Assembly: GCF_001044235.1 (NCBI RefSeq)
Contig: NZ_JYNL01000010.1
Span: 120,900 to 184,899, forward strand
Source: Mycolicibacterium chlorophenolicum
Lineage (GTDB): Bacteria > Actinomycetota > Actinomycetes > Mycobacteriales > Mycobacteriaceae
Length of the DNA: 64,000 nucleotides
Direction of reading: 5' to 3'
Shown: positions 9,550 to 18,347 of the stretch, piece after piece
Layout of the letters: each line of letters begins with the position of its first letter
How positions within the stretch are numbered: the stretch's first letter is position 1
Program-made: the position numbers and the translations under genes
Notes under the pieces: generated by a model
Told to the model about the DNA's origin: nothing
The model's database searches: none
The model's input: only the letters and a program-made list of their open reading frames with translations

Positions 9550-11888
9550 CGCCCGAAGCCGGCGTCCCGGAGCGCCTGCGCCATGGATCCGCCGGCGCGG
9601 GGGCTCTCCTTCCCCCGCCGCGGCGAACCCGAGCTGCGCGGGGTCTTGTCGGGCCGGCGCTTGGCGCCGGCCGCCGGGCGTGCGGGACGGGTCTGCTCGG
9701 TCAGCCGCAGACTCAGCCCGATCCGCTGCCGGTCGACGTCCACGTCGACCACCTTGACCCGCACCACCTGCCCGGAGCGCACCACGTCGTGCGGATCGGA
9801 CACGTAGCGGTCGGCCATCGCGGAGACGTGCACGAGACCATCCTGGTGCACGCCGACGTCGACGAACGCGCCGAACGCGGCGACGTTGGTGACGACACCC
9901 TCCAGGATCATGCCCACCTTCAGGTCGGACACCTTCTCCACACCCGCGGCGAAACTCGCGGTGGTGAACGCCGGCCGCGGGTCGCGGCCCGGCTTCTCCA
10001 GCTCGGCGAGGATGTCGGTGACCGTGGGGACGCCGAACCGGTCGTCGGCGATCTCGGCGGGCCGCACCCCGCGCAGTGCCCGCTCGTTGCCGATGATCTC
10101 GGTCAGACTCAGCCCGGCCCGGTCGAGGATGCGGCGCACCACCGGGTAGGACTCCGGATGCACCCCGGAGCTGTCGAGGGGATCGTCGCCGTCGCGGATC
10201 CGCAGGAACCCGGCGCACTGCTCGAACGCCTTGGGGCCCAGCCGCGGCACGTCGAGCAGGCTGCGGCGGCTGCGGAACGGCCCGGTCCGGTCGCGGTGGG
10301 CGACGATCGACTCGGCCAGGGTCTCGGTGATGCCCGAGACCCGCGACAGCAGCGGCACCGACGCGGTGTTCAGGTCGACGCCGACGGCGTTCACGGCGTC
10401 CTCGACCACGGCGCCCAGGCTGCGCGCGAGAATGCCCGGCGTCACGTCGTGCTGATACTGGCCCACGCCGATCGACTTCGGCTCGATCTTGACGAGCTCG
10501 GCCAGCGGATCCTGCAGCCGGCGCGCGATCGACACCGCCCCGCGCAGCGTCACGTCGAGGTCGGGCAGCTCGTGCGCGGCGTAGGCCGACGCCGAGTACA
10601 CCGAGGCGCCCGCTTCGCTGACCATGGCCTTGGTCGGGGCGCCGGCGCCGGTGGCGCGGATGTCGGCGATGAGTTCGGTTGCCAGCGCATCGGTTTCCCG
10701 CGATGCGGTGCCGTTGCCGATCGCGATCAGCTCGATGCCGTGCCGGGCGATCAGCGCGGCCAGCGCGACCTTGGCGGCGTCCCACTGCTTCTGCGGCTGG
10801 TGCGGGAAGACCGCACAGGTGTCGAGCACCTTGCCGGTGCCGTCGACGACCGCGACCTTGACCCCGGTGCGGAAGCCGGGATCAAGTCCCAGCGTGGTGC
10901 GGTTACCGGCGGGCGCGGCGAGCAGCAGGTCTTTGAGGTTGCGCGCGAACACCGACACGGCGTCCTGCTCGGCGCGCAGCCGCAGCCGCACCCGCGCGTC
11001 CACCGACGCCGACACCGACAGCCGGGTCCGCCACGCGAACCCCACCGCACCGGCCAGCCACGGGGTGGCCGCAGCGCCCGCGGTCAGGTCGATGCCGAGC
11101 GCTTCGGCGATCATCGCCTGATAGACCACGTCGTCGCCGCCGTCGAGGGACAGCGCGAGCACCTGCTCCTTCTCGCCGCGCAGCACCGCGAGCACGCGGT
11201 GCGACGGCATGGTGTCCAGCGGCTCGGTGTAGTCGAAGTAGTCGCGGTATTTCTGTGCCGCGGCCGAGGTCCCGACGGCGTCGGAGGCGGGTTTCGTCCG
11301 CGCGGAGCCGTTCTGCCAGAACCTCTCCCGCACGGCGCCCACCAGTTCGGCGTCCTCGGCGGCACGTTCCACCAGGATGTGGCGCGCCCCGTCGAGCGCG
11401 GCGGCCACATCGGCGACCTCGTCGGACACGAACGCGGCTGCGGCCTGCTCGGGAGCGACGCCGGGGTCGGTGAGCAGCCGGTCGGTCAGCGGTTCGAGCC
11501 CGGCCTCGCGGGCGATCTGCGCCTTGGTGCGGCGCTTGGGCTTGTACGGCAGGTAGATGTCCTCGACACGCGCTTTGGTGTCGGCGGCCATCAGCGCGGC
11601 CTTGAGCTCGTCGGTCAGCGCGCCCTGCTCGGCGATCGAGGCCAGCACGGCGTTGCGGCGCTCATCGAGCTCGCGCAGATAGGCGAGCCGTTCGGCGAGT
11701 AACCGCAGTTGGCCGTCGTCGAGGCTGCCGGTGGCCTCCTTGCGGTAGCGGGCGATGAACGGCACGGTCGCGCCCTCGTCGAGCAGCCGCACAGCGGCCG
11801 CGACCTGTCCTTCTCCGACGGCCAGTTCCGCAGCGAGGCGGGCGTTTACGCTTGTCGGGCCGGAGATCGCGGCGGTGCTCGTCGTCAC
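9546..11888 (-). CDS. tex: Tex family RNA-binding transcription accessory protein
   Basis: A 780-residue protein, full length for Tex. Order of domains: N-terminal Tex helical domain (ATVPFIARYRKEATGSLDD near 40-60), YqgF RNase-H-like domain (TTLGLDPGFRTGVKVAVVDG near 330-350), helix-hairpin-helix segments (ALNTAS/ETLAESIVAHRD, then RSLLDVPRLGPKAFEQ) and a C-terminal S1 RNA-binding domain (VTNVAAFGAFVDVGVHQDG). Tex binds RNA and transcription complexes and is conserved across bacteria. A basic tail (AAGAKRRPDKTPRSSGSPRR) follows S1. It is co-transcribed with the downstream lipoprotein. Confidence 0.95.
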   Translation of the reverse strand: MTTSTAAISGPTSVNARLAAELAVGEGQVAAAVRLLDEGATVPFIARYRKEATGSLDDGQLRLLAERLAYLRELDERRNAVLASIAEQGALTDELKAALMAADTKARVEDIYLPYKPKRRTKAQIAREAGLEPLTDRLLTDPGVAPEQAAAAFVSDEVADVAAALDGARHILVERAAEDAELVGAVRERFWQNGSARTKPASDAVGTSAAAQKYRDYFDYTEPLDTMPSHRVLAVLRGEKEQVLALSLDGGDDVVYQAMIAEALGIDLTAGAAATPWLAGAVGFAWRTRLSVSASVDARVRLRLRAEQDAVSVFARNLKDLLLAAPAGNRTTLGLDPGFRTGVKVAVVDGTGKVLDTCAVFPHQPQKQWDAAKVALAALIARHGIELIAIGNGTASRETDALATELIADIRATGAGAPTKAMVSEAGASVYSASAYAAHELPDLDVTLRGAVSIARRLQDPLAELVKIEPKSIGVGQYQHDVTPGILARSLGAVVEDAVNAVGVDLNTASVPLLSRVSGITETLAESIVAHRDRTGPFRSRRSLLDVPRLGPKAFEQCAGFLRIRDGDDPLDSSGVHPESYPVVRRILDRAGLSLTEIIGNERALRGVRPAEIADDRFGVPTVTDILAELEKPGRDPRPAFTTASFAAGVEKVSDLKVGMILEGVVTNVAAFGAFVDVGVHQDGLVHVSAMADRYVSDPHDVVRSGQVVRVKVVDVDVDRQRIGLSLRLTEQTRPARPAAGAKRRPDKTPRSSGSPRRGKESPRAGGSMAQALRDAGFGR

Positions 11889-12062
11889 GCGCAGGACCCT
11901 ACCGAAGATCGCCGACAGCTCGGCGCCGGACGCACCGGGTGGGTTCCCCCGGGGCTACGCGACGTGCGCCCGCAGGGACTGGGCCGGCAGCCGCGACACG
12001 TGCATCTGCGAGATGCCCATCCGGTTCGTTCGACGGCCCACACCCGGGGTACTCATCGCGGC

Positions 12063-12713
12063 ATGCCGTCCGTCACCGCCGCCGACTATGTGCCGCCGAG
12101 CAGAGATCTCGGCGATCTCACCGCCGCCGCGCGGGCCTGCCGGGGCTGCGATCTGTTCGCCGACGCCACCCAGACGGTCTTCGGGCAGGGCCCGGCCGAC
12201 GCACGGCTGATGCTCGTCGGCGAACAGCCCGGTGATCGCGAGGACGTCGCCGGCGAGCCCTTCGTGGGCCCGGCCGGGAAGTTGCTCGACAAGGCGTTGC
12301 GGGAGGCCGAGGTGCCTCGGGAACCCGTGTACGTCACCAACGCCGTCAAACACTTCAAGTTCGTCCCGGCCGAACGGGGTGTGCGGCGTATTCACAAGAC
12401 ACCGAGCCGCACCGAGGTGGTCTCGTGCCGGCCTTGGCTGTTCGCCGAACTGCAGGCGGTGACGCCCGAGGTGGTGGTCCTGCTGGGGGCGACAGCTGCA
12501 AAAGCGTTGCTGGGCAATGACTTCCGACTGACAGCCCACCGTGGTGAGGTGTTGCGCCTGCCTCCTGACGACGCGCCCGAGGGTGTCGATCCCTCGGTCG
12601 TCGTCACGCTGCACCCCTCGGCGGTGTTGCGCGGGCCGGCCGACGCCCGCGACGAGTCCTTCGCCTCGCTCGTCGCCGATCTCCGGTTCGCGGCGACGCT
12701 GCTGACCGGCTGA
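12063..12713 (+). CDS. udgX: UdgX-type uracil-DNA glycosylase (covalent uracil-DNA binder)
   Basis: A 216-residue family-4-like uracil-DNA glycosylase. GEQPGD at 53-58 is the catalytic-site motif, C26-x2-C29 and C122 fit the Fe-S ligands, and the C-terminal HPSAVLR loop is present. The diagnostic feature is an inserted loop with RRIHKTPSR; His111 corresponds to the M. smegmatis UdgX histidine that forms the covalent bond to the abasic site. This separates it from UdgA/UdgB. ATG at 12063 is chosen because upstream sequence overlaps the tex promoter region. It stands alone, 70 bp before the phoU-like gene. Confidence 0.9.
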   Translation: MPSVTAADYVPPSRDLGDLTAAARACRGCDLFADATQTVFGQGPADARLMLVGEQPGDREDVAGEPFVGPAGKLLDKALREAEVPREPVYVTNAVKHFKFVPAERGVRRIHKTPSRTEVVSCRPWLFAELQAVTPEVVVLLGATAAKALLGNDFRLTAHRGEVLRLPPDDAPEGVDPSVVVTLHPSAVLRGPADARDESFASLVADLRFAATLLTG

Positions 12714-12723
12714 GGGGCCTGCA

Positions 12724-12748
12724 GGTTTGGTATCGGCACGTCCGGGTA
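12724..12748 (+). promoter_or_regulatory. SigF-like promoter upstream of phoU
   Basis: GGTTT at 12724-12728 and GGGTA at 12744-12748 are separated by 15 bp, matching the mycobacterial SigF consensus (GGTTT-N15-17-GGGTA). It lies 34 bp before the phoU ATG. This implies stress or stationary-phase transcription; no transcript data were seen. Confidence 0.5.
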
Positions 12749-12782
12749 CCGCAATCGCACCGATCGACTCGCGGGGTACCCC

Positions 12783-13448
12783 ATGCGCACTGAATTCCAC
12801 GACACACTCGAGAGCCTGGTCACCGATCTCGCCGAGATGTGTGGCCGTGCCTCGGCGATGATGCGATCCGCGACGACGGCGCTGCTCGACGCCAATCTGT
12901 CCGAGGCCGAGCATCTGCGCGTCGAGCTGCCGGAGCTCAGCGCCCTGGGCACGTCGGTGCACGACCGCGCCTATCACCTGCTCGCCCTGCAGGCACCAGT
13001 CGCGCGCGATCTCCGCACCGTGGTGTCTGCTCTGCACATCGGCGCGGACGCCGACCGGATGGGGGCGCTGGCCTCGCACGTGGCGCGCACCGCGGTGCGT
13101 CGGTATCCGGAACGGGCCGTCCCCGACGAGGTGTCCGACCTGTTCACCGAGATGGGCGCGACGGCAGTGCAACTGGCCGCCGACGCGCGCGACGCGGTGC
13201 GTGCCCGTGACACCGCACTGGCCGAACGGATCTGCGTGGGTGACGAGCGGATGGACGACCTGCACCGGCAACTGTTCGTGCGCGTGGTGGGGCCGCACTG
13301 GCGTCACGGCCCGATGGGCGCTGCCGATGTGGTGCTGCTCGGCCGCTTCCATGAGCGCTTCGCCGACCACGCCGTGGAGATCGCCCGGCGCGTCTACTTC
13401 CAGGCGACCGGCGCACAGTTGGCTGCGCAACCGGTCGGTCTCTCGTAG
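12783..13448 (+). CDS. phoU: PhoU family phosphate signalling protein
   Basis: A 221-residue all-helical PhoU protein with the two repeated three-helix bundles; each half carries the acidic metal-binding motif region (ALGTSVHDRAYHLLALQAP, residues about 56-74, and ERICVGDERMDDLHRQL in the second half). PhoU links the Pst phosphate transporter to the sensor kinase and represses phosphate uptake. No pst genes are adjacent, so this may be one of several PhoU copies. A SigF-like promoter precedes it. ATG at 12783 fits the conserved MRTEFHDTLESL start. Confidence 0.9.
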   Translation: MRTEFHDTLESLVTDLAEMCGRASAMMRSATTALLDANLSEAEHLRVELPELSALGTSVHDRAYHLLALQAPVARDLRTVVSALHIGADADRMGALASHVARTAVRRYPERAVPDEVSDLFTEMGATAVQLAADARDAVRARDTALAERICVGDERMDDLHRQLFVRVVGPHWRHGPMGAADVVLLGRFHERFADHAVEIARRVYFQATGAQLAAQPVGLS

Positions 13449-13456
13449 TTGCGAGC

Positions 13457-14620
13457 TCAGGCCGAGATCGCGGCGGCACGCCGCGCGGCAGCGTCGTAGA
13501 CCACCTCGGCATCGGTGGCGACACGGTCCCACGAGTAGCGCGAGCGCGCCCGGGCGCGCCCGGCCAGCCCCATCCCTTGCCGCAGCACGTTCTGCGCCAG
13601 CATCGAGCGCAGTGAGCGGCTCAGCGCGGCCGGGTTGTCCGCGGGTACCAGCAGCCCCGTCACCTCGGAGATGACCGCGTCCCGCGGTCCACCGTTCTCG
13701 GTGGCGATCACCGCGGCACCGCAGGCCATCGCCCGCAACACCGTTCGCGTGTCCGGGTCGTACGGCGCCGGGCAGACCGCGACATCGGCGGACCGCAACC
13801 AGGAGGCGACCTCACGGTCGTCGGACGTGGTGACGGTCTGCACGCGACCGCTCACCCCGAGACGTTCCGCGGTGGCGCGCAGCCGCCGGGCGTCGTCGTG
13901 ATCGGGACCGCTGTCGCCGATGACCACCAGGTCGGCGGCCGGCAGCGACGGCAGGATCCCGAGTACCTGATGAAGGCCCTGCGCGGATGAAAAGTCCTGT
14001 GCGAGAGCGACAATGCGATGGCGCTCTGGACCGCGTGCTGCGATGTCGCCGTCCACGCTGTCGGCGTCGACGTCGACGCCGGAGGGCACCACGCTCACCC
14101 GGACGCGGGGGCATCCCCTCCGGATGACCTCGTGCATCTCGTCGGTGCAGGCCGTGGTCACCAGGGTGGCGTTGCGCGCCAGCAGCGTCTCCAGCTTGAC
14201 GCCCGTGCTGTGCGTCGCCGGCGCGTCCCCGCCCGGCTGCTGTCGCGTGGCGAGCTGAGGGAAGGCCTGCACGATCGGCACCGGTCGCTGCTTGGCGGCC
14301 AGCTGCGCGGCCATGCCGTACGCCCAGCCGTGGCAGTGCACGGCGTCGGGCGGGTCGCCGGTCCAGTCGTCGATCAGGAACCGGCCGATGTCGCCGATCA
14401 TCGGCATCAGATCTTCGTTGCTTCTGTCGTCCGCCGACTCCCCCGGGAGGGGCAGCACGCGGTAGCCGCCGCCCGCCGCCCCTGCGTCGACCCGCGAGGC
14501 GGTGAGCACGCGCACGTCGTGCCCCCGCCGTGTCAGCGCTGCCGCCAGGCTCGACAGGTCATAGGTGCCCGGGGCCATCGGGACGCGGCCGGGCAGGTCG
14601 CCCACTATCGCCAGCCTCAT
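13457..14620 (-). CDS. GT4-family glycosyltransferase
   Basis: A 387-residue GT-B glycosyltransferase. The N-terminal domain starts MRLAIVGDLPGRVPMAPGTY and has DAVHCHGWAYG. The C-terminal nucleotide-sugar domain shows VSVVPSGVDVD, then VAVCPAPYDPDTRTVLRAMA and the E-x7-E-like segment (ACGAAVIATENGGPRDAV) typical of GT4 enzymes. ATG at 14620 is preferred over an upstream in-frame ATG at 14659 because the protein then begins at the first beta strand. Donor and acceptor are unknown. It converges with phoU, with 8 bp between stops. Confidence 0.85.
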   Translation of the reverse strand: MRLAIVGDLPGRVPMAPGTYDLSSLAAALTRRGHDVRVLTASRVDAGAAGGGYRVLPLPGESADDRSNEDLMPMIGDIGRFLIDDWTGDPPDAVHCHGWAYGMAAQLAAKQRPVPIVQAFPQLATRQQPGGDAPATHSTGVKLETLLARNATLVTTACTDEMHEVIRRGCPRVRVSVVPSGVDVDADSVDGDIAARGPERHRIVALAQDFSSAQGLHQVLGILPSLPAADLVVIGDSGPDHDDARRLRATAERLGVSGRVQTVTTSDDREVASWLRSADVAVCPAPYDPDTRTVLRAMACGAAVIATENGGPRDAVISEVTGLLVPADNPAALSRSLRSMLAQNVLRQGMGLAGRARARSRYSWDRVATDAEVVYDAAARRAAAISA

Positions 14621-14787
14621 GAGTGTGGAGAGTCCCGCCGCAGTAGGCGCCAAACGCAACGACTGCGAGCACTTCGCTCAGCGGACCGGACGATTCGCGC
14701 CGTGGATGACGGGATCGGTCGATCGGGGAATGCCTCCGCGGTATCGGGGTACTGCCCTGGAAATGTGCCTGCGCCGGAGATCCCCGG

Positions 14788-15540
14788 ATGACTGACCACC
14801 ACGACCTGGTGATCTCGGCGGGCCGATCGTCGGGTGTCACGGTCATGGCGATCACCGGGACTTTGGACAGCCGGACCTATCGCCGGGTCCGCGACAGCGT
14901 GATCGAGGCCGCGGTGACCGGACTGGCGGCAGTCATCGTCGACGTCAGCCGGCTCGACGCGCCCGCGGTGAGCGCGTGGACGGCGTTCACCAGCGCACGC
15001 TGGCACGTCCTGACCTGGCCCGCCGTACCCGTTCTGCTGGTCTGCGACAGCGAGGTCGGGCGTGCGCGGATCCGGCGCAGCGGCGTCACGCGGTATGTGC
15101 CCGTGCTCGGTGACCGGGCGGCCGCGGTCGCCGCGGCGGGCGACGATCACCGACGCCGCCGGCGCGCCCAGACCCAGTTCGACGCGACGCCGTCGAGCAT
15201 GCGCGCCGCACGCCGGTTCACCGAAGACTGCCTCACGGCCTGGGGGCACTCGGACATGGTCCTCACCGCGTCGACGGTGGTGACGGTGTTCGTCGAGAAC
15301 GTGCTCACGCACACCCTGAGCAGACCGGTGGTGCTCGTGGAGACCGTCGACGACGTCGTGACCGTCGCGGTGAGTGACTCCGATCCCCGGCCGGCGGTAC
15401 GTCAGGAGGCGCCGAAGACCGGCGCCCACACCGTCTCCGGCCTCGCCGTGGTCACGGCGGTCAGCCGTGCCTGGGGCTGCAGCCCCACGGCGGGCGGGAA
15501 GACGGTGTGGGCGTTACTCGGTCCTGAGAACCGGCTCTGA
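14788..15540 (+). CDS. STAS domain plus RsbW-like ATPase regulator
   Basis: A 250-residue fusion. Residues about 7-100 form a STAS (anti-anti-sigma) fold (VTVMAITGTLDSRTYRRVR ... AAVIVDVSRLDAPAVSAWTAF). Residues about 130-250 form a GHKL/HATPase domain (MRAARRFTEDCLTAWG, FVENVLTHTLSRPV with the N-box, SDSDPRPA). The serine usually phosphorylated in anti-anti-sigma factors is replaced in DVSRLDAPAVSAW. Such proteins take part in partner-switching control of alternative sigma factors such as SigF. Its partner is not in this window. Stop codons of this gene and katG are 1 bp apart. Confidence 0.78.
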   Translation: MTDHHDLVISAGRSSGVTVMAITGTLDSRTYRRVRDSVIEAAVTGLAAVIVDVSRLDAPAVSAWTAFTSARWHVLTWPAVPVLLVCDSEVGRARIRRSGVTRYVPVLGDRAAAVAAAGDDHRRRRRAQTQFDATPSSMRAARRFTEDCLTAWGHSDMVLTASTVVTVFVENVLTHTLSRPVVLVETVDDVVTVAVSDSDPRPAVRQEAPKTGAHTVSGLAVVTAVSRAWGCSPTAGGKTVWALLGPENRL

Positions 15541-15541
15541 C

Positions 15542-17788
15542 CTAGCGCAGGTCGAACCGGTCGTTGTTCATCACCTTGACCCAGGCCGCGACGAAGTCCT
15601 CGACGAACTTGCCCCGGCTGTCGTCCTGCGCGTACACCTCGGCGATGGCGCGCAGCACCGAGTTCGAGCCGAACACCAGGTCGTTGGCGGTGGCCGTCCA
15701 CTTCAGGTCACCGGTCGCCCGGTCGAATCCCTCGTAGACGTTCTCCGTGGCCTGCGACGGCTTCCACTGCGTGCTCATGTCGAGCAGGTTCGTGAAGAAG
15801 TCGTTGGTCAGCGCGCCCGGCGTCTGGGTGAACACACCGTGCTTGCTGCCCCCGTGGTTGGCGCCGATGACCCGCAGACCGCCGACGAGCGCGGTCATCT
15901 CCGGTGCGGTCAGGTCGAGCAGGTACGCCTTGTCCACCAGCAACTGCTCCTGCGGGGTCTTGTCCCCGGGCCGTGCGTAGTTGCGGAACCCGTCGGCCTT
16001 GGTCTCCAGCACCGCGAACGACTCGACGTCGGTGTCCTGCTGCGACGCGTCGGTGCGACCCGGGGCGAAGTGCACGTCGATCTCGTACCCCGCGTCCTTA
16101 GCGGCCTTCTCGACCGCCGCGGATCCGGCCAGCACGATCAGGTCGGCCAGCGAGATCTTCTTGCCGCCCGACGCCGAGGCGTTGAAGTCCTGCTGGATCT
16201 TCTCCAGCGCCGGCAGCACCTTGTCCAGCTCGGACGGCTCGTTGACCTCCCAGCTGCGCTGGGGCTCCAGGCGCAGCCGTGCCCCGTTGGCGCCGCCGCG
16301 CTTGTCGGTGCCGCGGAAGCTGGCGGCCGCCGCCCATGCCGTCTTGACCAGCTGGGGCACCGACAGTCCCGAGGACAGGACCGTGCTCTTCAGCGACGCG
16401 ACGTCCGCCTCGTCGACCAGCTCGTGGTCGACGGCCGGGACCGGGTCCTGCCACAGCTGCGGCTCGGCGACCCACGGTCCGAGGTACCGGCTGACGGGCC
16501 CCATGTCGCGGTGCATCAGCTTGTACCAAGCCTTGGCGAAGGCCTGGTTCATCTCCTCGGGATGATCGAGCCAGCGCCGGGTGATCTGGCCGTAGATCGG
16601 GTCGACGCGCATCGAGACGTCGGTGACCAGCATCGTGGGCTTGCGCGGCGGTCCGCCGAACGGATCGGGGATGATCGCCTCGGCGTCCTTGGCCTCGAAC
16701 TGCCAGGCGCCGGCCGGGCTCTTGGTCAGCTCCCACTCGTTGCCGTACAGCAACTCGAGGTAGGCATTGCTCCACTTCGCCGGCGTGGTCGTCCACACCA
16801 CCTCGAGCCCGCTGGTGATGGTGTCGGCGCCCTTACCGGAGCCGAAGGGGCACTTCCAGCCCAGGCCCTGATCCTCGATCGGGGCGCCCTCGGGCTCGGG
16901 GCCCATCCCGTCGTCCGGTCCGGCGCCGTGGGTCTTACCGAGGGTGTGGCCACCGACGATCAGCGCGGCGGTCTCCTCGTCGTTCATCGCCATCCGGCCG
17001 AACGTCTCGCGGATGTCGTGCGCCGCCGCCAGCGGATCCGGCTTGCCTTCCGGCCCTTCGGGATTCACGTAGATCAGGCCCATGGTGGTGGCGCCGAACG
17101 GCTCGGCCAGCTTGCGGTCGCTGTCGTTGGTTCCGGCGTAGCGCTTGTCGGTGCCCAGCCAGGTGTCCTCCTGGCCCCACAGCATCTCCTCGGGCTCCCA
17201 GATGTCCTCACGGCCGAACGCGAAGCCGAAGGGCTGGAATCCGGCCGACTCCAGCGCGGCGTTGCCGGCGTAGGCGATCAGGTCGGCCCAGGAGATCTTG
17301 TTGCCGTACTTGCGCTTGATCGGCCACAGCAGACGGCGGGCCTTGTCCAGGTTGGCGTTGTCGGGCCAGCTGTTGAGCGGGGCGAACCGCTGTGAGCCCT
17401 GGCCGGCGCCGCCGCGGCCGTCGTAGATGCGGTAGGTGCCGGCGGCGTGCCAGCTCATCCGGATGAACAGGCCGGCGTAGCTGCCGTAATCGGCGGGCCA
17501 CCAGTCCTGAGAGGTGGTGACGACGTCGAGCACGTCGCGCTTGAAGGCCTCGACGTCGAGCTTGGCGAACTCGGTCGCGTAGTCGAAGTCCTCACCGAGC
17601 GGGTTGCCCTTCTCGTTCTGCTTGTGCAGCACCGAGACGTCGACCTGCTCGGGCCACCAGTCCTTGTTGGTCAGTGGCGCATGGGCTTTGGGCTCCGGCG
17701 CGTCGATGACCGGGTTCTCGCTCTCGCTGTGGCTGTGGGTCTTGGTGTCTGAATGCGGCGGGCGGGCATCGGACGTATCAGAGGACAC
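15542..17788 (-). CDS. katG: Catalase-peroxidase KatG
   Basis: A 748-residue bifunctional haem catalase-peroxidase. All signature residues are present: distal R110, W113, H114; the Met-Tyr-Trp adduct residues W113, Y240, M266; proximal His281. The position equal to M. tuberculosis S315, a common isoniazid-resistance site, is Ser326 here (TITSGLEV), so the wild-type isoniazid-activating arrangement is kept. The C-terminal degenerate peroxidase domain (residues about 440-748) is intact. It lies 33 bp downstream of furA and is almost certainly in the furA-katG operon, induced by peroxide stress. Confidence 0.98.
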   Translation of the reverse strand: MSSDTSDARPPHSDTKTHSHSESENPVIDAPEPKAHAPLTNKDWWPEQVDVSVLHKQNEKGNPLGEDFDYATEFAKLDVEAFKRDVLDVVTTSQDWWPADYGSYAGLFIRMSWHAAGTYRIYDGRGGAGQGSQRFAPLNSWPDNANLDKARRLLWPIKRKYGNKISWADLIAYAGNAALESAGFQPFGFAFGREDIWEPEEMLWGQEDTWLGTDKRYAGTNDSDRKLAEPFGATTMGLIYVNPEGPEGKPDPLAAAHDIRETFGRMAMNDEETAALIVGGHTLGKTHGAGPDDGMGPEPEGAPIEDQGLGWKCPFGSGKGADTITSGLEVVWTTTPAKWSNAYLELLYGNEWELTKSPAGAWQFEAKDAEAIIPDPFGGPPRKPTMLVTDVSMRVDPIYGQITRRWLDHPEEMNQAFAKAWYKLMHRDMGPVSRYLGPWVAEPQLWQDPVPAVDHELVDEADVASLKSTVLSSGLSVPQLVKTAWAAAASFRGTDKRGGANGARLRLEPQRSWEVNEPSELDKVLPALEKIQQDFNASASGGKKISLADLIVLAGSAAVEKAAKDAGYEIDVHFAPGRTDASQQDTDVESFAVLETKADGFRNYARPGDKTPQEQLLVDKAYLLDLTAPEMTALVGGLRVIGANHGGSKHGVFTQTPGALTNDFFTNLLDMSTQWKPSQATENVYEGFDRATGDLKWTATANDLVFGSNSVLRAIAEVYAQDDSRGKFVEDFVAAWVKVMNNDRFDLR

Positions 17789-17821
17789 AACATTCCCTTT
17801 CGGTGGTGGATGACGAGCTGA

Positions 17822-18259
17822 TCACGGATGTGATCGGGTCTGCAGGGTGCAGTCGGGGCACAGGCCCCAGAAGATGACCTCGGCCTCGTCGACGTCGAAC
17901 CCGAGATCGTCCGACGCGGTCAGGCAGGGCGCCTCACCCACGGCGCAGTCCACGTCGGCGACCACACCGCAGGATCGGCACACGATGTGGTGGTGGTTGT
18001 CGTTGACGCGGGACTCGTAGCGGGCCAGGTGGCCGGCGGGCTGGATGCGCCGCACCAGACCGGTCGCGGTCAACGCGTTGAGCGCGTCGTAGACGGTCTG
18101 GCGGGAGATGTCGGGCTGTTCGTCCCGCGCGGCGTTGATGATGACCTCGGTGTCGGCGTGCGGATGGTGCTCGACGGCGTGCATCACCGCCATCCGGGGG
18201 CGGGTCACCCGCAGCCCCACTGACTTGAGCGCGTCCGCGTACTGAGGATCGTCGGCCAT
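17822..18259 (-). CDS. furA: FurA, Fur-family peroxide/iron-responsive repressor
   Basis: A 145-residue Fur family repressor: winged-helix N-terminus (GLRVTRPRMAVMHAVEHHPHAD, ISRQTVYDALNALTATGLV), the Fur histidine cluster NDNHHHIVCRSCG, and a second cysteine pair CPDC near the end for structural zinc. ATG at 18259 is the start giving the usual length; an upstream ATG at 18322 would add 21 atypical residues. It lies immediately upstream of katG and, as in other mycobacteria, should repress its own promoter and katG. Confidence 0.93.
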   Translation of the reverse strand: MADDPQYADALKSVGLRVTRPRMAVMHAVEHHPHADTEVIINAARDEQPDISRQTVYDALNALTATGLVRRIQPAGHLARYESRVNDNHHHIVCRSCGVVADVDCAVGEAPCLTASDDLGFDVDEAEVIFWGLCPDCTLQTRSHP

Positions 18260-18297
18260 CGGTTCGATCTTGGTCCCTTTTCTGGATGGGATCAAGT

Positions 18298-18308
18298 TTT
18301 TCCGAAAA
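18298..18308. promoter_or_regulatory. Candidate FurA operator dyad
   Basis: TTTTC-C-GAAAA forms an 11-bp AT-rich dyad 39 bp upstream of the furA ATG in otherwise GC-rich DNA. Mycobacterial FurA is known to bind an AT-rich site upstream of its own gene, so this is a reasonable autoregulatory operator; it is a visual call only. Confidence 0.4.
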
Positions 18309-18347
18309 TCAGTTGGCCACAATCCGTCACAGCGTCACGTCACGTGA

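Noticed and set aside
9525..11702. 725-aa plus-strand open frame opposite tex
   Set aside because: Complementary-frame artefact of the tex gene; composition is Gly/Arg/His-rich with no recognisable motif.
14741..14751. SigF-type -10 (GGGTA) upstream of the STAS/ATPase gene
   Set aside because: No GGTTT-like -35 at 15-17 bp; GGGTA alone is common in this GC-rich DNA.
15374..17395. 673-aa plus-strand open frame opposite katG
   Set aside because: Shadow of katG with low-complexity Val/Gly/Arg composition; katG has every catalytic residue in its own frame.
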